A DNA stretch of 64,000 bases, taken from positions 6,267,114 to 6,331,113 of the forward strand of contig NC_053120.1 in NCBI RefSeq assembly GCF_010015445.1, written 5' to 3'. Under the pieces are notes generated by a model. It was not told the origin of the DNA. It searched no databases and saw only the letters and a list, made by a program, of their open reading frames with translations. The translations under genes and the position numbers were made by a program. Below, piece by piece: positions 1-33,757 of this stretch. Source of the DNA: Perca fluviatilis (taxonomy: Eukaryota; Chordata; Actinopteri; Perciformes; Percidae). The first letter of the stretch is position 1. Each line of letters starts with the position of its first letter.

Positions 1-1298
1 GAATTTCCCCCAATATGTTTCGGGACATGTATGAAATAATCACGGTTTCTACTATGCTATGATATCAAGGGCGTTGTAGTGAATTAACAGCCACGTGCTA
101 TTTAGCTAGCAGGTGAAGGTGAAACTAAAAATGTTCAAGAACTATAGACTAATACAGGCTTAAATGACCTGACAATATAAGTTAGGCTATACGACTTACA
201 GTTCTCAAGGATGCACAAGTGCCATCTCAACCAGGTCCTCCGGACAGCCTGTCTCTTTTTTCTTTCTCCCTTTTCTCTGAGTGGCACTCAGCGTTGTGAA
301 GCGCGTGTCCGCTCTATTCTCCGACTCTCTAACATTCACTGCTGATAGACGCATTTTTTTACATTTCTGTAACTGTGGCGGGAGAAATCTAACCGTGGCG
401 GACCGCCACTTGCAAATCAACATAGAGGAAACACTGTGTTCTTGTTTTCCACTTTGTTTCTTGTATGAAGTTAACTATAAAGCTTAGCCCAAAACGGTGC
501 TTAGTTAACATCAACTGCACACCAAAAAACAACAACTGAGATCTAATATGTTTTGGCGGAACAATAACTGCACACGAGCGGATCACTGATTAAGTTCTTG
601 GTGTTTAGTTGATGAAGATTTCTCTGATTTCAGCTTCTTAAATGTGAATATGTTCTAGTTTCTTCTCTCCTTTGTGACAGTAAACTGAATATCTTTTTGA
701 GTTTTGGACAAAACAAGACATTTGAGGACGTCATCTTAGGCTTTGGGAAACACTGATCCACATTTTTCACCATGCTTTGACATTTTTCTAGATCAAAAAA
801 CTAATTGATTAATCGGCTGATTAATCGACTATGAAAATAATCGTTAGTTGCAGCCCTAGTTGAGATAAACGAGTTATGTCTAAAATACTGACAGGTCCAT
901 TCTGTATGATGTGTTGAATGGTAATACTTATTTGGTAACTACCCAAATGAGAATATTTAGAGCCAAAGTTGTTGCACAGCTGTTTTGTGTAGAGACAAAA
1001 TGAAAGGCTGATGCACTGAAGGAGACGTTGGGCTTATTTTGATAAATTCAAAATAATAATGCAAACCCATTCCTCCCATTTTTACCCTTTCACGTTTGCT
1101 CATGGAGTCCTGGTCAACCTGTGTTTTTCCTGTGCTACTGATTTTGCGTGTTTGTATCTCCACCTAGCATGAGCAGGTGGGATTAAAGAATGTGATTATG
1201 ATCATGTAAAAATTACAAATCCCCAGATTTTCAACCGAAGAACTGCGAGAGAACCTGCATAAACCGATTTGCTTTTGCCTCTCTTCCTGTTTCCACAG
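1..1298. other. Upstream intron of tut4, no exon seen
   Basis: No open frame here resembles the N-terminal part of TUT4 and none is bounded by splice sites. It is best read as the intron before the first visible exon. It contains the right half of a dispersed hAT-like repeat at 600-858; the rest is unremarkable AT-rich sequence. Confidence 0.6.
600..858 (+). repeat. hAT-like MITE, right half
   Basis: The segment ends in a terminal motif reading GTTAGTTGCAGCCCTA, preceded by repeated TAATCGATTAATC-like words. The same sequence recurs on the opposite strand at 30322-30530. The GCCCTA terminus is typical of non-autonomous hAT elements of fish. The left terminus is not found, so this is a truncated copy. 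Confidence 0.5.
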
Positions 1299-22623
<21,325 letters not shown>

Positions 22624-23060
22624 ACCTGCATCTCTTTTAATTAGATCTATGGTCAGTAACCTAACACAGCAAAATTATGTACTCTTTGCATCATTTGATC
22701 ACAAGGATTTTTTAAAAATGAATTTGTTTCTCATGTTTGTACAGTTTTTATGTTTTTATTTCCTGTCTCATTACATTGATTTGTGATACAAATGTCAAAT
22801 ATTTTAATACCCCCATTTTTGAGGGGGTCCAAAAAAGTGTTTTTATTTCATGTGTAAAGTAAGGAAAAATATAAACCTTTATTTTTATTAGCTGTATTCA
22901 TACTTTGCTTGCCACAAGATGAAGGCTTTGAATAGACGTTTTAAAAACAATCTAACATGTCACCCTAAGTATGTAGTGCCAAAAAAACAGGGTTAGCAAG
23001 AAAAAAGGGAAAAAATCTTAAATATAAAAAAGGCTACAAAAAAAATAAAGAAAAAAAGCA
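22624..23060 (+). other. tut4: Probable tut4 3' UTR
   Basis: AT-rich sequence after the stop. An AATAAA hexamer at 23044-23049 could be the polyadenylation signal. A short hairpin (ACCCCC at 22809-22814 against GGGGGT at 22823-22828) lies inside. The true cleavage site cannot be fixed from sequence alone. Confidence 0.55.
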
Positions 23061-23983
23061 AACAATTTTAATGTGTCGTGTGTTTTCATGTGTTCAGTTT
23101 CATGTTTGTGTACACTACTGAATGATCCTGTGTGGTTTTTATACACGGGTCCAGTGTGTAAAGTGTTTAGTTGTTATCAAAATCTGTGTTGCCCGTTCAC
23201 AAACTTGTCCTTTTTTATGAATATTTACCTCCACCATCAATTCCAAGTATTCCTTTTGGCTTGAAATTTTACATTTGCGTTTGCTCACTGGGGTAGACGT
23301 TCCATATTCATGCGCCATCTTGAAATACGTTAGCCGGTAAGGGACATACAGGACATAGTGCTGTCACATGATAAACTCCCAGGTGCTGCTAATGCTGCTA
23401 TTGGGTATCGTAGCTTCCCGGCCCCGGCAAGTTTGAAGAAGGAAACCTGGAGGACCACACGTATTCTTCTTTTTGAAGCGTGAAGGCTACCGTAGCTGTA
23501 ATACGCTCTTTGAACTGCGTGGCGCGAGAGAGTTGATTGTGATATGTGATCTCAACGCTAGATGGAAGAAACACGTTGGACCTTTAAAGTACAACACACA
23601 AAAACCTTCAGGAAGGTTATATTTGTAAAACCTTTCTTGGTGTGTGGTCTCGTCCCATTGTAAAGTCTGTAGACTCGAAGGCAATTTTTTATTCAGTTAA
23701 ATGGGAGCCATCTTGAAATCATAATATATCCACCGCTGTTAACTTTGTTTTTCAGGAAAAAGAGAGGTGTGAATTTAAGTTATTTCTGTAAGTCTGCTCA
23801 TCACAACCTGTGCACCTGTGACAAACTCATCCACGCTTGCTGGCGTTGTTTCTGTTGCCCCTTTGCGTGGATGTAGCAAGGTAGCTAGCTAGCTAGCTAT
23901 GTAGGGACATGATGTCTCCATTCTTTAGCCTGCAGAGCTTTGATTGGTCAGTCGTCAGTCGCTGAGCAGTGTTGCCAGATGTA

Positions 23984-24208
23984 TGATCCACTTCCGGGAT
24001 TGCTCCGGTGCCGCCGGAAATTCCGCCGGATGTCCCTCTTTTCAGCCGGATGGCCGCCACCTTCCTCTTTCTTTGTGTTGGCGTTCTAAACTATTTCTGA
24101 GGACTCTGGTCTAACTGCTCCTCAGATCTCTGCAGGGTAAATCCAGACAGCTAGCTAGACTATCTGTCCAATCTGAGTTTTCTGTTGGACACGACTAAAA
24201 CAACCTTG
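23984..24208 (+). mobile_element. hAT-like family, truncated copy 3
   Basis: Holds the left half of the family (CCGGGATTGCTCC, then CTGCAGGGTAAATCCAGACA) and breaks off after GACTAAAACAACCTT. A right-end piece in reverse orientation lies at about 24828-24862 (TAGTCTTGCATTGCCAGACC). Confidence 0.75.
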
Positions 24209-25766
24209 ATTCTTGAAGATTTAAAACTCCTGAAACAGTCGCTCTGAAAATAAATTCACTCAAGTCACTACAGCAACTGCACAGGTCTTTTTACATGAGA
24301 TGTTACAAGATGTTAACATGCTGGCACTTATCTTAAGAGTTTCAGTCTCCAAGATCTCTGTTTCATTCTCTTTGGAGCCTCATATGGGGATAAGCAGTAA
24401 TGGCAGGTGTTTTTGTATCTTCCTTTTACTTGTTTTTTTTTTTGCGCCATCTTTGATTATAGAGAGGCGAAGTCCCGCCCTTCTGGTGGACCGCCTTCCT
24501 TAACTGGGAAAAAATATAAACTGTAGCGAAGGGGGAAAGACAAATTATTTTTTTAATTGCTTTTTAAAGTAACGTAAAAGTAATGAGTAAAGTAAAAAGT
24601 TTCTACTAAGTAAAGTAACGGATTATTTTTTTAAGAAGTAACGAGCAAACACTACTTTTTAAAGGTAACTTCCACAACACTGTTCATAGAAGACTCTTCT
24701 ATCAGTTGGAATTTATTTTTATAAGTTCTCCCGGGTTCCATCAGAGCGTCTACCAGGACGAATCCCATTAGGAGCACATCTAGAGTCTGTACCAAAATGA
24801 ACAATTCCTTTTTGCTCAACACTTTTAGTCTTGCATTGCCAGACCTTCCTCCACAGCGCTTCCTCCACTGCTGATGTCCCAATAAAGAAACCGATAGATA
24901 AAATATCTACTTCTGCTTGGTGTGGGAGCTACAGAGGGTCAGAATCTGCATGTGAGGTAGGTTGTATCAGCTTATTTCTCACGATGAGTCACTCGTGACC
25001 ATTTCACTGTAACAAAGTGTTATTTGAAAGCCGTATTTTTAGGTTCATATTTTACAAAAGAACCCGTTGCGTTTGTCCGCAGTCCTTTGGCTGCTCTAGG
25101 ATCAGAGCTGGGGTGAGTCTTTGGGTGGGTGTAGGACCTGGAGCGATCACCAGAGGGCGCTGTCACACACAGCCCGTCAGGAACATGAAGAGAAAACCCA
25201 TGCACCATCAGTGATGTAAGTCTGCTGTGTTAACACTCTCCTGGAAGTGACCTGAAGGCAACACGGGTAAGATGAAGTACATTTCTGTCAGAAAATTCAT
25301 TTCATGAAATTATTTCAGAATATCTGAAGGTAATTATCTCAATAATTCAGACAAATACTGGGCAAATATTTTTTGTATTTTATGTACTTCACTACCATAG
25401 TTGTGTTGCTTTACTTGAATATTTCCATTTTCAGAGACTTGTCTTTCTCTACATTTCAGAGACAAATATTGTGCTTTCTTTCTCAACTACATGTATCTGC
25501 TTACTCTAAAGATTTACATTTACATGTAAAACGAGATGAAAATGGCTTGTATGGTCAAAACATCTTTTTTTCTCTCTTCTGAGACAGTACAATACATTTA
25601 GTATTTCTGCAAGGAGTTTGAAAAACAACAAATGAGACTTTTTGTCCCACAATCACAGCATCAAAGGGCTTCAAAATGACACAATGAACAAAAATACACA
25701 ACAAACGATTCCGTTTTAACAAGGAACAACTCCCATATAGAGTAGACCTCAGTGGGATTTTATCTG

Positions 25767-26393
25767 TTAAGGCCGAGACACACCAAGCCGCTAATCGGCC
25801 GTGGGACAGTCTGGCGAGGTCGGTGTCCCGTGCCGTCGTCCGTCCGAGGGGCCGTCGGCCTTCATTTTGACCGATTTGACATGTATAATCGGCGGGGCGG
25901 AAACTGCCGGCAGTCGGACTCAAATGACCCATCTGATTGGTAGAGTGCTAACCCGGAAACGGGGAGCGGGATGAGCGTGACTAGAGTCTCTCAAAATCTG
26001 ACGAAAATCTTTTAAACTGACCTTTGTTGATCTGAAATGAAGACAGATTCAGCAACTGCACGGTCTATTTCTCGCTTAAAATGTTTTCAGAAACATGTTT
26101 CAGTGAAGTATTTTAGTCCAATATGAGATCGTATTCTGAACGAGCCACCATGACAGTCTGGCTTTGAATTTCTGGAGAAACCAGACCCACGTGACGCGTT
26201 CGTCCAATCAGCTGCCGGTTTTCATTTTTGGGCGACAATACAGATTAGCGGCGCCTGCTGTTATGGAGACGTATTACGTCTCATCACTTCGGTGTGTTCT
26301 GAGGCACTTTTTTGACCAACTCGGGGAGACTGATCAGTCCAGCTGCCTTTTCTGTCTACGGTTGGCCGTCTGGTCGGTGTGTCTGGGCCTTAA
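25767..26393. mobile_element. TTAA-flanked MITE
   Basis: Ends TTAAGGCCGAGACACACC and GGTGTGTCTGGGCCTTAA are 18-bp inverted repeats with one mismatch and include TTAA at both sides. The GC-rich 627-bp interior has no transposase. Kolobok- or piggyBac-like by target preference. Confidence 0.82.
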
Positions 26394-26479
26394 AAGGGGT
26401 AGTTCAGATCTTTTGAAGTGGTGTTATATGACCTACCTCTCCATAGTCAGTGTATAAGTCTATATGACAGTCAGACTGA

Positions 26480-27015
26480 TCTCATGAATTGGCGTATGTA
26501 TGACATGCCAATTTGTATGCCGTTTTGGCGTGTTATCAAGACGCGTAATCGCATTTTAGCGTGTATATCAACGCAAATCGGCCGCCATTGAGTTACATTG
26601 CGAGTGAATTTCCGCCGTAGCGAGTAGTATAAAGGAACGAGTGACTGCGCAAGGAGTCGCTCGACTGCGCAAGCCGTTTTTTTTTTTTTTTTTAAGCCTT
26701 ACCCAATGTTTCTTTCCTAAGCGTGTTTTTGTCGTTATTTTCTGTGTTTTTGTCACGGTTTTGTTACTAAAGCCTTTCCCTGTGTTATTTTCCTAAACCC
26801 AACCATTTATTTATTTATTTTTTAACAGGCGTGTGACGTTGTTCTCGCGATAGTACATCGCGTTCTCGCGATAACACGCAACGTGGCGAGGCCACGTGGT
26901 GGGTGTGTTTACATCTGCTGTATACAGCGTAGACATACACGTGGATAGCTGAAAATGCGTACAATAACACGCCATTTGGCTTTAGGAAAGTGGCGTGTAT
27001 GTTTACGCAAAGTCA
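26480..27015. repeat. Putative TIR repeat with GCGT-rich ends
   Basis: The left end (ATTGGCGTATGTATGACATG) and right end (GGCGTGTATGTTTACGCAAA) are weakly inverted. The interior contains two TTCTCGCGAT words near 26840-26875. The limits are uncertain. Confidence 0.4.
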
Positions 27016-27027
27016 TGATGCATTCAT

Positions 27028-27080
27028 CGGGATTGCTCCAGTGCTGCCGGAAATTCCTCCAGATGTCCCTCTTTTCGGGC
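27028..27080 (+). mobile_element. Short hAT-like family fragment
   Basis: Carries only the left-end words CGGGATTGCTCCAGTGCTGC and CCTCCAGATGTCCCTCTTTT of the recurrent family. Confidence 0.6.
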
Positions 27081-27571
27081 TTATCCTCACTATTGTCCCT
27101 CCTCAATTAACTGCTCGACTCGTTTGCTGCCTATGATCTTGACACCAAGTCTGGGGATTGAATTTGCTCCAGATGTGTTTTTCTGAGCCATGATGCAGGT
27201 GATGCGATCGGGATTCCCTGGAGACCGAGACACGGAGACTGAGAGCAGCAGACGCATCAATCACACCGCTCCGACCTTTATTAAAGTGATGAAGCCATTA
27301 AAGGGAAGCACATAAAGCATGAAACATACTCTAAGTTCTTTTCAGATTGCTACATTAATCCTTTACTTACATGTAAAATTATTCCATTTTACAGTTTACT
27401 TTTCCATGACTGAGTGGATCTTATTTCTTGTGCGGTGTTTTTTTTTTTTTTTTTTTTAACAGTTTCCTGAGGTGTCTGGCTTTCTGTTTGCTCTTTTTCT
27501 GCACCATGGTTACCTCTCTGTTTCCACCCCTGACACTCTGCGGCACTCTGCAGAGGACTGGGAGTTACTTC

Positions 27572-27616
<45 letters not shown>
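27572..27616. repeat. (CA)n microsatellite
   Basis: About 22 perfect CA units. Confidence 0.97.
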
Positions 27617-27618
<2 letters not shown>

Positions 27619-27809
27619 AGAGTGTTTGTTTGTTTTGCATCTGTTTGAGCACCAAATTATTGTTCAAATGAATAGTTTTTTTGATTATTTAAATCTCTTT
27701 ACATGAATCCATATTAGCAAATATAAATCAGCTTATTTGTGGAAAAGATAAACAATATTGATAGTGGCCTATATGTAAATTAGTCACTTTGGCCATCCAT
27801 AGATAGTTA

Positions 27810-28045
27810 ATAAGGATTCACTGTGCCACATGTATGTTTTAAAATGAAAATTAATGAAAATAATTTTTTTTTTAATAGCTTATGCACTAAAAAGTTATGT
27901 AAACAGGCTTTAGGCCGTCCTACACGTTATTGTAGGCCCAGTTTAATACGCAACTTCATTTTATACAATATATATAGTAGGGGGTCCCTGCTCCGTCTCT
28001 CTTTCAGTTAAGGGGTCCTTAACCTTGAAGACCCCTGGGCTAGAG
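27810..28045. repeat. hAT-like repeat fragment
   Basis: Shares CTGTGCCACAT, TACACGTTAyTGTAGGCC and ATACAATATATrTAGTAGGG blocks with 31680-31900. It ends near AAGACCCCTGGGCTAG, which pairs with the CAGAGATCTTCAAC start seen at about 31417. Confidence 0.5.
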
Positions 28046-28200
28046 GAAAAGTCAGAGGATTGCCAAAGTTGTAATAATTTATTCTCTAGGGACCTTGAAT
28101 CCCTAAAGGAAAATTCATAACAATCCATCCAGTAGTTGTTGACAAATTGCAGGATCAAAGTGAAGGACTGATGGACAAATCAACGTTGCCATCCACAGCG
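28046..28200. repeat. Fragment of a teleost interspersed repeat
   Basis: The words AAAGTCAGAGGATTGCCAAA and CAATCCATCCAGTAGTTGTT match the repeat at 50372-50735. No termini are present. Confidence 0.5.
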
Positions 28201-28639
28201 TCATGCTGCAGAGCACGGCTACAAGATATAAGATTTTTACTGGGCAAGAGCCATATTTTATGACCTCATGTTGAATGTAAAATCGGACTCTTCAAAGTCA
28301 CTCATAACGCCAGCCATCGAAGAAATGCAGCAAAGTTAACTGTCGAGGTCTTTACGGTGCGGTCAGTTCTTGGTAAATGTAACAGGGTGGACTTGGATTT
28401 GTATTTGGTCCATTTAGGTTTTCCATGGGTCCCTTTTGGACCTGGCCCATAAAAGGCTTTCATAAAACGTACATTATTTCCCTCTGAAATGTGGAACGCC
28501 TCCCAAAAAAGGAAAACCAAAGTACCTATAACCAGTATAACCTGAATCCTGTACTTGGAACTGCACACAGGGCAGACTATATTGATTATTGGCGCTTTAA
28601 GTACAGCACTTAATTTAATGTACATCCTGTTATTACTTC

Positions 28640-28900
28640 CAGCTGTGTCCGGCTCTCCTCTTTATATGACTCTCGCCAACAATTAACAAGGGAATCAACT
28701 GGTTTAGTTAACTTTAATTTTGCAAAATCATTAATTGGAAAGATTATTTCTAATTAAATTTCCAGGAGCGATAAGGACACAGCTTTGATAAGAGGCCTGA
28801 GCAGAGATAGAGGGCCTAATTACATTAATTACTCTATACCTGGAGGAGAAATCTGAGTCAATAAGTTCTGCAGTCTTCTAATCTTTTCATAGAATAAAGC
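28640..28900. promoter_or_regulatory. Candidate conserved non-coding element
   Basis: Non-repetitive sequence dense in homeodomain-type cores: CAATTAACAA, TTAGTTAACTTTAATTTTG, CATTAATTGG, TAATTACATTAATTACTC. There is no coding frame or repeat signature. The suggestion of an enhancer is inference from composition alone. Confidence 0.3.
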
Positions 28901-29418
28901 AGGAAGGTGGAGTGCTGTACAGCTTTATCCCGAGTCTGGCACACTGCCAGAGCGCAGCCGCCGGAGCTCGGCGTCTCTCCGTTTGATTTGGAAGAATTAA
29001 GTTATTAAACGGTCTTAATCACTGTGAAAATGGCCGCTGATTCTTCAGTCTCCACGTCACAGACCCTCGTCAACGTCCTGATGCGGCTGAAGTGTGAAAG
29101 TCAAACGCAAAGTCTAGATCTTCGTGATCAAACGAGCAGCAACGATACAGCTGTGGGATGCTCAAAAGTGTGTGTGTGTGCGTGTGCGCATGTTCACGCT
29201 CACATGCTGCTTAGTCTTATTAACAGCAGTCCAGGGAAGCAGGAGCACCAAGAAGTACAATGAACAGTCTTTATTTAATGTACACATCAATATTTAAAAT
29301 GCATTTTGGAGTAAATATAATATTTGTCATAATGTACAACTGGCAAACAAACTTTACTGTGATTATTTGAGTGGATATTATATATATTAATGCTATTCTA
29401 TTAAGGACAGGTTTGAAT

Positions 29419-29797
29419 TAGTCTATATCGACGACGTTTCAGTTCCGGGATTGCTCAGGTATAGCCGGAAATTCCTCTGGATGTTCTTCATTTCTGGTGG
29501 ATTTATGAGGACTGCTCCTCTCTGCAGGGTAAATCCAGACAGCTAGCTAGACTATCTGTCCAATCTGAGTTTTCTGTTGGACGACTAAAACAACCTTTGA
29601 ACGTACCCAAACAAGTTCTTTCCCGAGGCTATTTTGCAGAGGTACCATTGCTCCGTCTGGCGTTTAGCGCCACCCAAGACTATTGTGATTGGTCAATAAA
29701 CCAGAGCACGTTTTTCTCCCATCCCTGGAATGCTGTGTGGACTAGCCAGACCCTCCTCCGCAACGCTGCGGAGGAAGGTCAGGCAATGCGAGACTAC
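29419..29797 (+). mobile_element. hAT-like element, copy 4, with 8-bp duplication
   Basis: Starts TAGTCTATATCGACGACG and ends GCGAGACTAC, flanked by GTTTGAAT at 29411-29418 and 29798-29805. At 379 bp it is slightly shortened internally. It keeps the palindrome AGCCAGACCCTCCTCC to GGAGGAAGGTCAGGC. Confidence 0.92.
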
Positions 29798-29814
29798 GTT
29801 TGAATTAATATCCC

Positions 29815-30320
29815 TGGGCCCCGTTTCAGGAAGGAGGTTTAACAAACCCTTAGTCTAACCCTGATCTCTGAGTTGATTTACCCTGAGATGGGAAATTGAG
29901 TTTTCGGTTCCAGAACAGCTGATTAGAGTTGGTTCAATCAACTCAGAGTAGGTTGACTATAAAAAGGCAGCATGAATGGAGCCATGATACTACGATTCAC
30001 CATGGTAACAAACTGGTCGGCGGAAATACTCATGCGCACATACAGAGAGTTTGAACATATATTTCGTTAAATAAGCAACACAGCAGCTGCTGCAAAAGAG
30101 AGAGAATTTGTGTTGGAGAAAATTGCTGCAAGAGTCAATGCGTAAGTTCCAATATAGTGTATTAATATCCTATTTAATCATAAGTATCATATTACTGGTG
30201 AAACGGGCTGGAGCTACCCCTCTCTCTCAGGTTTGATTAACCTCCCTTTCCGAAACAGATAACCCAGAGTTTCCCTCATCTCAGGTTTTCACTAAACCTG
30301 CTTTCTGAAACAGATCCGAC
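29815..30320. mobile_element. PIF/Harbinger-like element remnant
   Basis: Ends GGGCCCCGTTTCAGGAAGGA and AAACCTGCTTTCTGAAACAG are inverted copies of a GTTTCAG-led terminus known from teleost Harbinger elements. It lies 18 bp after a hAT copy. It contains a decayed Myb-like coding piece. Confidence 0.7.
30015..30142 (+). pseudogene. Harbinger Myb-like protein fragment, broken
   Basis: Translates as MRTYREFEHIFR, then a stop, then ISNTAAAAKEREFVLEKIAA and RVNA before a GTAAGT. The motif resembles the Myb/SANT-like DNA-binding protein that Harbinger elements encode beside their transposase. It is a short dead remnant. Confidence 0.5.
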
Positions 30321-30321
30321 G

Positions 30322-30530
30322 TCCTCAAATGTCTTGTTTTGTCCACAACTCAAAAGATATTCAGTTTACTGTCTCAGAGGAGAGAGGAAACTAGAACATA
30401 TTCACATTTAACAAGCTGGAATCAGAGAAGTTTGAATTTTTTCCTTAAAAAATTACTCAAACCGATTAATTGATTATCAAAATAGTTGGCGATGAATTTA
30501 ATAGTTTACTAATCGATTCACCTTTTGCAG
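30322..30530 (-). repeat. hAT-like MITE fragment
   Basis: The reverse complement matches 600-858, including the GGACAAAACAAGACATTTGA stretch and the AATCGATTA-rich part. Confidence 0.55.
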
Positions 30531-31029
30531 TGTTACCTCTTATAGATCAGTTTGTAACTGAACACCTCGTTTTTACTGTTTACTTCACGATCGGTAGGAC
30601 GAAAAACGTAGTTGCCGCCGTGATCGTTCTCCAGTCGTAAAACCCTGTCCGTAAGTATTATAAACCATTGTTTATGGCGTCTCATAAGCTTTTAATTGAT
30701 GTTTTTATAATAACAGTGTCAGATACTGTTTTGGTTCACTCTCATTGGCTCTCATGGTCAGTGCAGGACTACAGTAGCGTCAACATAACCAAATATTTTT
30801 GTTGCAATTCCTAACATTAACCATGTTACGAAATGTAATTGGAAATGCGGTTTAGTTGTATGGGTACGTACAAATTTCTTAGGAGACAGGTTTGGATAAA
30901 CAGCTGCAGTCGTTTAGAAAAGAGTGATTTCTGTGCATGTTTGTTTAGTGAAGTTATGACCAGCAGACTATGAAACACTGAGGCAAAGTGTGTCCTGTTT
31001 AGTCACCTCCGTGTGTGTGTCACAGCTCT

Positions 31030-31200
31030 GACTGTCAGCCTCATTAATGCACTTGGCTGAGACGATCTTTTCGCACACAGGCCTTAATTGATTAGCAGCC
31101 CAATTAAAGAGCAGCGATGGGGGCCGAGGCTGGAAGAGAAGGTGACAGAATCACGGCGCTCCCCTCTCGCCCTGAGTAATTCTTTTACCGAGGTTCTAAA
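31030..31200. promoter_or_regulatory. Candidate conserved non-coding element
   Basis: Dense in short motifs typical of vertebrate enhancers (CTCATTAATGCAC, CCTTAATTGATTAGCAGCCC, CAATTAAAGAGC). No repeat termini and no open frame of note. The call rests on appearance only. Confidence 0.3.
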
Positions 31201-31410
31201 TCGGGTTTGCCTCGGACTGATAATGGATGTCCAGGCTATCTAAACACGCACCCAAAAGCCAGCTCAATCCCTCAGCTGAGATAAAGCAGACAAATGACAC
31301 AAGGAGGAAAGTACAAGGAATAAAAAAACAACAGAGCAACTCCTGAAGGGTTTTATCCAACAAGTCCTCCAAACCATCCGACGACATGGGTCGTTTGTTC
31401 CTATACCCTC

Positions 31411-31900
31411 TAATACAGAGATCTTCAACAGGGCGTCCGGGACCCCTAGGGGGGTCCTCAGAGTCAATGCAGGGGGGCTGGCAAATTATTGTTAGATGGT
31501 TTAAAAAAAAAAAAAAAATATCCATCCATCCATCAATCCATCAATCGTCATTAAATGTCTGAAAATATACATTAACATGAATGTTATTATTAATAGTATT
31601 GTTTTTAATGTAGGCTACACAACATTGATGGTAGGCTTCATGGCCTGCAGCTAGCCATAATGGAAGATAAGCTTAAGGATTTACTGTGCCACATTTTAAA
31701 ATTAAAACATGATGTGTAAATATATGAATATGCCAACAATTTTTATTTGAAAAGCTTAGTATTGTACGCATCATAAAAAGGTATGTGTAAAGGCTTTATG
31801 CAGCCATACACGTTACTGTAGGCCAAGTTTAATATGTAACAAAATGTTATACAATATATGTAGTAGGGGTCCCTGCTTGCCTGTCTTTTTTTTAGGCACC
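31411..31900. repeat. hAT-like repeat, left-end copy
   Basis: Starts near CAGAGATCTTCAACAGGGCG and shares its right part with 27810-28045. Contains an A-rich run at about 31504-31519. The ends are incomplete. Confidence 0.5.
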
Positions 31901-31925
31901 AACACTACTTGGTTAAGTTTTGAAA

Positions 31926-32005
31926 AAGAGGGCGTGTGGGTAGCTCACCTGGTAGAGCGGGCGCCCATATATAGAGGTTTACTCTGCGGCCATTAAAAGC
32001 CAAGT
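31926..32005 (+). mobile_element. SINE head fragment
   Basis: Keeps the A-box region (GTAGCTCACCTGGTAGAGC) and the following CCATATATAGAGGTTTACTC, as in the copies at 11388 and 56399, then breaks off before the B box. Confidence 0.6.
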
Positions 32006-32485
32006 CTAACTCGTTTATTGTTGCGGCCAAAGCCGTTTCAAACAACTGGTGTTCATCCATCTTGTAATGTTTACTAATGACTTAGACGTTGCAGCGCTGT
32101 CGTCATCTGTTTAGCTCTCCTCTGGCCCGCCTATATCAGATACACTGATGTGATTGGTGAGGCTCGGCTACCAGGGCATAGTTAATGAGCATCGTTACTG
32201 AATGCCAGAGTGACTCGCTGAGCGAATTCCAATTGTGCTATCGCGAGAACTCTGGATTTCCAGGGTAGTTTGGGTTTAAATCAGACGTTACTTTACTTCC
32301 AGTTTACGCATGGGACGCGGAACGTGACATTTGGAAAGTAAAAAAAAAACTTGCCACTGTCTCAGTTTGGTTATGTTTAGGTACCAAAACTTTGTCATGT
32401 TTAGAAAAAGATTGTGGTTTGGGTTAAAATCAGAGGTTACTTGACTTCTTGAAGGTTAGCATGTGACGTTCGTTAACTTAAAGGG

Positions 32486-32790
32486 ATACGCCACCATTTG
32501 TTGAAATAGGGCTTATCACGGTCTCCCCTAGCTGTAGATAGGTGGGCCAACGCATTTTTTGTGCATGCATCGTTTTAGTCCGGTGCAACACCGGCAGCGC
32601 CGCCGCTAGTTAGCTTAGCGTAGTGAATGGAATCCTATGTTGCTGGTTAGCATGTTGTGAGTAAACGTGAGCCAACAAAAGACAAAAAAACAACCTGATT
32701 ACTTGCACTGAGACAAAAAATGCATTGGCCCACCTATCTACAGCTAGGAGAGACCGTGATAAGAACTATTTCAACAAACGGTGGACTCAA
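32486..32790. mobile_element. MITE with long terminal inverted repeats
   Basis: Left arm 32490-32561 and right arm about 32716-32788 are near-perfect reverse complements, sharing GCTGTAGATAGGTGGGCCAA and a CACGGTCTC word. The 150-bp centre is non-coding. Confidence 0.8.
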
Positions 32791-33667
32791 ACCCCACTGA
32801 CCCATCCACCTTACTTCCTGCTTTGCTCCTGTCATAATTACCACAGCCACTAGAGGGCACCGCCACTAGAAACCTAAATATTGGTCGTAATTATTGCTTG
32901 CTCAAACGACTTCTGGGAGCGTTTTTCGGGGGAGGACGGTCTCATTTGATCAGAGGTTTTGGAGCGTTTGTGCTTATAAGCGACTGCATATCCAGGTTTG
33001 TCTGTGTAGGAGTGTATGTTAGCAAAACGATAAAATGATAAATTGGTCATTTAATGGGTTATCTCTGTCTCGTTAACCTTCGCCTGCGTGCAAATGATGT
33101 GTTGGATTAACCAATGGGGTCGGAACATGGCAGGCACTACATCTCCTGACTGGCCGTGTGGAGAGACACATTGATCAAAGCGTCACGTCCAGGATCTCCA
33201 ACACTCCTGCTGCGCTCCGAGCCATCCATCACCGGTCCCTCCTCTGGCTCAGATGGCACTGTCGTTTAACATTTTTATAAATGCCCTCTGCTCGACATAC
33301 CTGCCCAGGAAATATGTGACATTATAATGTCCTTCAACAGTCCAGTGGACACATGTTTGAAATGCCAAAGGATACCGAACATCTGTAGCCACACGTGCAA
33401 ACTTGGGAGGCTGCAATGCTCGTTTCACCTCAAAAAACACATTTGCTGGATGGATGAAAAATGCATAGACTTCTTTGTTGTTTTTAAATCATTACAACTA
33501 GTGGAGGAGGAAATGTAAAGTTTCTCCTGAGACAGCGTACACATCATGTTGTTACCTCAATTTTAAACTTTTATCTTCTGTACAGTGGACATTTTCGTGG
33601 ACATCATGAACTTTTGAGCTGAATGCTGACTTGTTAATGTGTACTTGTTAGCAGGGTGCGGGACACA

Positions 33668-33668
<1 letters not shown>

Positions 33669-33755
<87 letters not shown>
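33669..33755. repeat. (CA)n microsatellite
   Basis: About 43 uninterrupted CA units. Confidence 0.97.

Positions 33756-33757
<2 letters not shown>

Noticed and set aside
22805..22832. 3' UTR hairpin as a regulatory RNA element
   Set aside because: Only six base pairs with an eight-base loop; too weak to claim without conservation.
24997..25214. Possible small exon around TCCTTTGGCTGCTCTAGG
   Set aside because: AG and GT dinucleotides flank it, but the translation matches nothing recognised and no partner exons exist nearby.
26838..26876. TCTCGCGAT words as a regulatory (Kaiso-type) site
   Set aside because: They lie inside a repeat and recur near 32240 and 52825; no independent evidence of function.
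28302..28625. 107-codon minus-strand open frame with a hydrophobic segment
   Set aside because: No recognised domain and no splice or promoter context; adjacent to a candidate non-coding element. Could be revisited with RNA-seq.
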